Assembly (NCBI RefSeq): GCF_947487805.1 | Contig: NZ_CANKXW010000008.1 | Coordinates: 124,001-188,000 of the forward strand | Source of the DNA: an uncultured Tateyamaria sp. | GTDB lineage: Bacteria; Pseudomonadota; Alphaproteobacteria; Rhodobacterales; Rhodobacteraceae | Length of the DNA: 64,000 bases | Reading direction: 5' to 3' | Shown here: positions 61,315-64,000 of the stretch, piece after piece | Numbering within the stretch: the first letter of the stretch is position 1 | Layout: each line of letters opens with the position of its first letter | Notes under the pieces: model-generated | Told to the model about the DNA's origin: nothing | Seen by the model: only the letters and a program-made list of their open reading frames with translations | Database searches by the model: none | Position numbers and translations under genes: made by a program

Positions 61315-62366
61315 CAGACATCATCGTCATCGGTGGTGGGATCGCGGGCGTCTCGGCAGCCGCCCGTCTGGCACAAGACGCGCATGTCACGCTGATCGAG
61401 GACGAACCCGCCTTGGGTTATCACGCATCCGGCCGGTCCGCCGCACTCTTCGAGGAAAACTACGGCTCCGCGTCCGTGGTCGCCCTGAACAAGGCCAGCG
61501 CCGCCGACCACCAGCCTTACCTGACCCCGCGCGGCCTGATGCTGCTGTCCCGCGCCGGAGAAGAAGACCAGTTCCGGGCCGACACCGAAACGCTGGGCTG
61601 CGCCGAGATTTCGCTGGCCGAGGCCCATCGGCTCGTGCCCATCCTGAACGACCGGATCACATGCGCGGCCTATCATGACGGCGCTCAGGACATAGATACC
61701 GATCGGATGATCCAGGATTTCGCCCGCACCGTGCGGGCGCATGGCGGCAATATCCTCACCGGTGCACGGGTCACGGCCATCACACGCGGCAAGCGCTGGG
61801 AGGTCACCTGCGGTGACGCGACCCACAACGCCGACATTCTGGTCAACGCAGCAGGAGCCTGGGCCGATGCGCTCGCGCAGATGGCAGGGATCGCACCGAT
61901 TGGCATCACGCCGCTGCGCCGTTGCATGGCACGCATTCCCGCGCCGGGCGGTCATGATGTCTCGCGCTGGCCCATCTTCTTTGGCGTGGGCGAGACATGG
62001 TACGCCAAGCCCGACGCGGGCAAGCTGCTGGTATCCCCGGCCGACGAGGATCCGGTGCAACCGCATGATGCCTGGGCCGACGACATGGTCCTTGCCGAAG
62101 GGCTGGACCGTTACGCCCAACATGTGACCGAACCTGTTACGCGGCTGGAAACCAGCTGGGCAGGCCTGCGCAGCTTTGCCCCGGATCGCACGCTGGTCCT
62201 CGGCCCCGCACCGTCTGACCAGACCTTTGTCTGGTGCGCCGGTCAAGGCGGCTACGGTTTCCAGACCGCACCCGCCGCGAGCCGCCTCATTGCCGACCTC
62301 CTACTGGGCCGCAGGCCGGAAATTGACGCGCATACCATCAAATCGCTGTCGCCAGCCCGATTCTGA
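61311..62366 (+). CDS. FAD-dependent oxidoreductase, D-amino acid oxidase-like (DAO family)
   Basis: A 351-residue flavoprotein from a GTG at 61311 inside the previous stop. The N-terminal Rossmann motif VIGGGIAGVSAAARLA binds FAD, GYHASGRSAALFEENYG follows as in glycine/D-amino acid oxidases, and the C-terminal FVWCAGQGGYGFQTAPAAS closes the FAD site. It likely oxidises a C-N bond in an amino acid or amine, but could be a D-hydroxyacid-type enzyme. It is coupled to the aldo/keto reductase and 18 bp upstream of the GH25 gene. Confidence 0.9.
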   Translation: MTDIIVIGGGIAGVSAAARLAQDAHVTLIEDEPALGYHASGRSAALFEENYGSASVVALNKASAADHQPYLTPRGLMLLSRAGEEDQFRADTETLGCAEISLAEAHRLVPILNDRITCAAYHDGAQDIDTDRMIQDFARTVRAHGGNILTGARVTAITRGKRWEVTCGDATHNADILVNAAGAWADALAQMAGIAPIGITPLRRCMARIPAPGGHDVSRWPIFFGVGETWYAKPDAGKLLVSPADEDPVQPHDAWADDMVLAEGLDRYAQHVTEPVTRLETSWAGLRSFAPDRTLVLGPAPSDQTFVWCAGQGGYGFQTAPAASRLIADLLLGRRPEIDAHTIKSLSPARF

Positions 62367-62384
62367 AACGATAGGCTGACGCAC

Positions 62385-63143
62385 ATGTTGACCCGTATCC
62401 TGATTGCCGCCCTCGTTTTCCTGGCCGCCTGCGGCCCTGCACCCTTCACCGGCCCGATGATCATCGGCGATACCGATCCTGTGCGTTTTTCCGGCCGCCA
62501 ACCCAGCACATATCCCGTCCGGGGCATGGACGCCGCGCGCTTCCAGACCTTCGTCGACTGGGTCCGCGCCAAGGCCGTCGGTATCGAATTTGTCTTCCTC
62601 AAAGCCACCGAAGGCGGCGATCTGGCGGACCCGGCCTTTCGCGACCACTGGCGCGGTGCCGGCCGCGCGGGCATCAAGCGGGGCGCCTATCACTTCTACT
62701 ATTTCTGCACGACACCCGAGGTCCAGGCACAGTTCTTCATACGCACTGCGCCGAAAACGCGCGGCACTCTGCCCCCGGTCCTGGACATGGAATGGAACCC
62801 GTTCTCTCCCACGTGCCAGCGCCGCCCGGATGGGGCAACCGTGCGCGATGAAATGCGCCGTTGGATGGCCCTGGTCGAAGCACACTACGGACAACGCCCG
62901 ATCATCTACACGACACCGCGCTTTTATCGCGAAAACGGGCTGGGCGCTTTCACAGATGTCGATTTCTGGCTGCGCACAACCGCCAAAACACCTGCCGAAG
63001 CCTATCCCGGCCAAAGCTGGCGCTTTTGGCAATACACAGCCACCGGCACATTGCCCAACACCGCAGGTGCTATCGACATCAATGCGTTCAACGGCTCAGT
63101 CGACGACTGGAACGCCTGGCTCACCAGACGCACCGTGCGCTAG
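62385..63143 (+). CDS. GH25 family lysozyme, lipoprotein
   Basis: A 252-residue lipoprotein (MLTRILIAALVFLAACG, lipobox LAAC with Cys16) with a GH25 muramidase domain. The early catalytic Asp is in RGMDAARFQ, FVFLKATEGG is a typical strand, VLDMEWNPF holds the catalytic Asp-Glu, and the family ending appears as FWQYTATGTLP and IDINAF. It hydrolyses peptidoglycan, probably from the inner leaflet side of the outer membrane or at the inner membrane. The C-terminus is followed by a hairpin shared with a convergent gene. Confidence 0.9.
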   Translation: MLTRILIAALVFLAACGPAPFTGPMIIGDTDPVRFSGRQPSTYPVRGMDAARFQTFVDWVRAKAVGIEFVFLKATEGGDLADPAFRDHWRGAGRAGIKRGAYHFYYFCTTPEVQAQFFIRTAPKTRGTLPPVLDMEWNPFSPTCQRRPDGATVRDEMRRWMALVEAHYGQRPIIYTTPRFYRENGLGAFTDVDFWLRTTAKTPAEAYPGQSWRFWQYTATGTLPNTAGAIDINAFNGSVDDWNAWLTRRTVR

Positions 63144-63161
63144 GGTCGGCGGGCGGGCGCC

Positions 63162-63179
63162 TTTGGCCGTCGGGCCAAA
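63162..63179. terminator. Hairpin between convergent genes
   Basis: TTTGGCC and GGCCAAA arms with a GTCG loop lie between the GH25 stop (63143) and the stop of the convergent GcvT-type gene (63198). The surrounding GC-rich sequence can extend the stem imperfectly. It is a likely bidirectional terminator without a clear T-run. Confidence 0.6.
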
Positions 63180-63197
63180 CAGAGCCGCCCGACGCCC

Positions 63198-64000
63198 TCA
63201 CCCATCCTTGCGGATCGCCTCGTTCTTGGGATCATAGGGGCTGTCCACGACGATCTCGGCCTCCCACTTCTGATCCAGCATCTTCACCTGTAGCTTGGTG
63301 CCCGGCACCGCCAGATCAGGGGTGACATACCCCATGCCAATCGACTTGCCAAAGGCCACGGAATAGCCACCAGAGGTCAACCGTCCCACACGTGTCTCAC
63401 CGTGATACAGCACTTCCCGGCCCCATGGATCGGCATCGTCCGGTCCATCGATCAAAAGCGTCACGCATTTCGACCGCACGCCAAGCGCTTCCATCGCCGC
63501 CCTTCCATGAAATTCCTTGGATAGGTCCACAAAACGCGGCAGATCCGCTTCAATCGGCGTGGCGTCGCGCCCCAGTTCGGTGCCAAACGCGCGATAGGAT
63601 TTCTCTTGCCGCAACCAGTTCTGTGCCCGCGCACCCACCAGCTTCATCCCATGCGGCGCGCCTGCCGCGACCAATTGATCCCACAAGTAATTCTGCATCT
63701 CGATCGGGTGGTGCAATTCCCATCCCAACTCGCCCGTATAGGCAACGCGGATCGCACGTACCGGACACATGCCCAATTCGATGTCACGGCAGCTCAGCCA
63801 CGGGAAACGCTTGTTCGACAGTGCCGTCTCCGGATCCGCATCCTTGATCAGCGGCGCCAATACGTCACGCGATTTCGGCCCGGCAATCGCGAACACACCC
63901 CATTGGGTCGTCACTTCCTGCGCATTGATACGACCGAACTCCGGCTCCATATCCTCGATGGCCTTGTAGAGGTAATCCTGATCATAGGCCGTCCACGCGC
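63198..64000 (-). CDS. GcvT-domain dehydrogenase (dimethylglycine/sarcosine dehydrogenase type), C-terminal part
   Basis: The frame enters from the right edge (AWTAYDQDYLYKAIEDMEP on the minus strand) and ends at 63198, giving about 267 residues. It is an aminomethyltransferase (GcvT) fold with GVFAIAGPKSRDVLAPL, RVAYTGELGWELHHPIEMQ, QEKSYRAFGTELGRDATPIEADL, and the C-terminal barrel (GRLTSGGYSVAFGKSIGMGYV). In enzymes with this type of C-terminus an N-terminal FAD oxidoreductase demethylates an N-methylated glycine and the GcvT part binds tetrahydrofolate. The N-terminus lies outside the window, so a stand-alone GcvT or DmdA-like protein cannot be fully excluded. Confidence 0.85.
   Translation of the reverse strand, partial: AWTAYDQDYLYKAIEDMEPEFGRINAQEVTTQWGVFAIAGPKSRDVLAPLIKDADPETALSNKRFPWLSCRDIELGMCPVRAIRVAYTGELGWELHHPIEMQNYLWDQLVAAGAPHGMKLVGARAQNWLRQEKSYRAFGTELGRDATPIEADLPRFVDLSKEFHGRAAMEALGVRSKCVTLLIDGPDDADPWGREVLYHGETRVGRLTSGGYSVAFGKSIGMGYVTPDLAVPGTKLQVKMLDQKWEAEIVVDSPYDPKNEAIRKDG

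Noticed and set aside
61311-63143. FAD oxidoreductase, aldo/keto reductase and GH25 gene as a biosynthetic cluster
   Set aside because: The first two are coupled and may share a pathway, but nothing else biosynthetic is present, and the lysozyme is a plausible independent neighbour.

Overview
The window is GC-rich, densely packed bacterial chromosome. The gene content points to a marine alphaproteobacterium of the Rhodobacteraceae (Roseobacter group). Supporting genes are the short HisG with HisZ, adenosylcobalamin-dependent class II ribonucleotide reductase (NrdJ), a TIGR02302-type envelope protein, DUF1489, Hint-domain and LpxR-like proteins, a TAXI-TRAP transporter, FtsEX-PlsC, and a GcvT-type demethylating dehydrogenase. 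This assignment is inferred from protein content; no rRNA or tRNA was seen.

Layout. 1-3.0 kb: the 3' end of an AT-richer gene, a coupled MAPEG / unknown / MAPEG trio, then lpdA. 3.0-6.9 kb: a minus-strand run ftsE-ftsX-plsC-PPOX flavoprotein and a divergent zinc-ribbon membrane protein. 6.9-15.2 kb: a minus-strand block argH, a 58-residue lipoprotein, DUF2834, two paralogous ATP-grasp proteins, lysA and the TIGR02302 protein; tlpA diverges from argH. 15.8-18.0 kb: a Hint-domain protein with a CtrA-type box upstream, and an LpxR-like outer-membrane protein. 18.1-24.3 kb: a sulfatase / TAXI binding protein / fused TRAP permease operon, divergent from its probable LysR regulator. 24.3-26.9 kb: a coupled pair of putative diiron oxygenases (HD-domain and fatty-acid-hydroxylase type), divergent from a GcvA-like LysR. 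27.0-28.6 kb: a decayed patch with an IS3-family remnant between two gene fragments. 28.7-31.6 kb: nrdJ and DUF1489, with NrdR-like and DnaA-box sequences between them. 31.7-37.9 kb: a giant autotransporter, tail-to-tail with a LuxR-type HTH protein fused to an alpha/beta-hydrolase domain that lacks its catalytic Ser and His. 38.0-46.1 kb: hisS-hisZ-hisG, slyX, a lipoprotein and dnaE. 46.3-55.7 kb: xdhABC followed by a BMP-type purine/nucleoside ABC transporter in one nearly continuous operon. 55.8-64.0 kb: a family-3 binding protein, a lysozyme-like protein, an ECF42-type sigma module, a TIGR02453 protein, an aldo/keto reductase with a coupled FAD oxidoreductase, a GH25 lipoprotein, and the C-terminal part of a GcvT-type dehydrogenase.

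How genes work together. Purine salvage is the clearest system: the ABC transporter imports nucleosides or purines and XdhABC oxidises hypoxanthine/xanthine. The sulfatase-TRAP operon looks like an inducible uptake-and-hydrolysis pathway for an unknown anionic substrate. The HD oxygenase / membrane hydroxylase pair with its own LysR resembles, in logic but not in proven function, the two-step oxygenase pathways for organophosphonates. It is the best candidate here for an undescribed pathway. The tandem ATP-grasp proteins and the HTH / pseudo-hydrolase regulator beside the autotransporter are the other candidates. All function calls rest on motif recognition by eye, without database searches.
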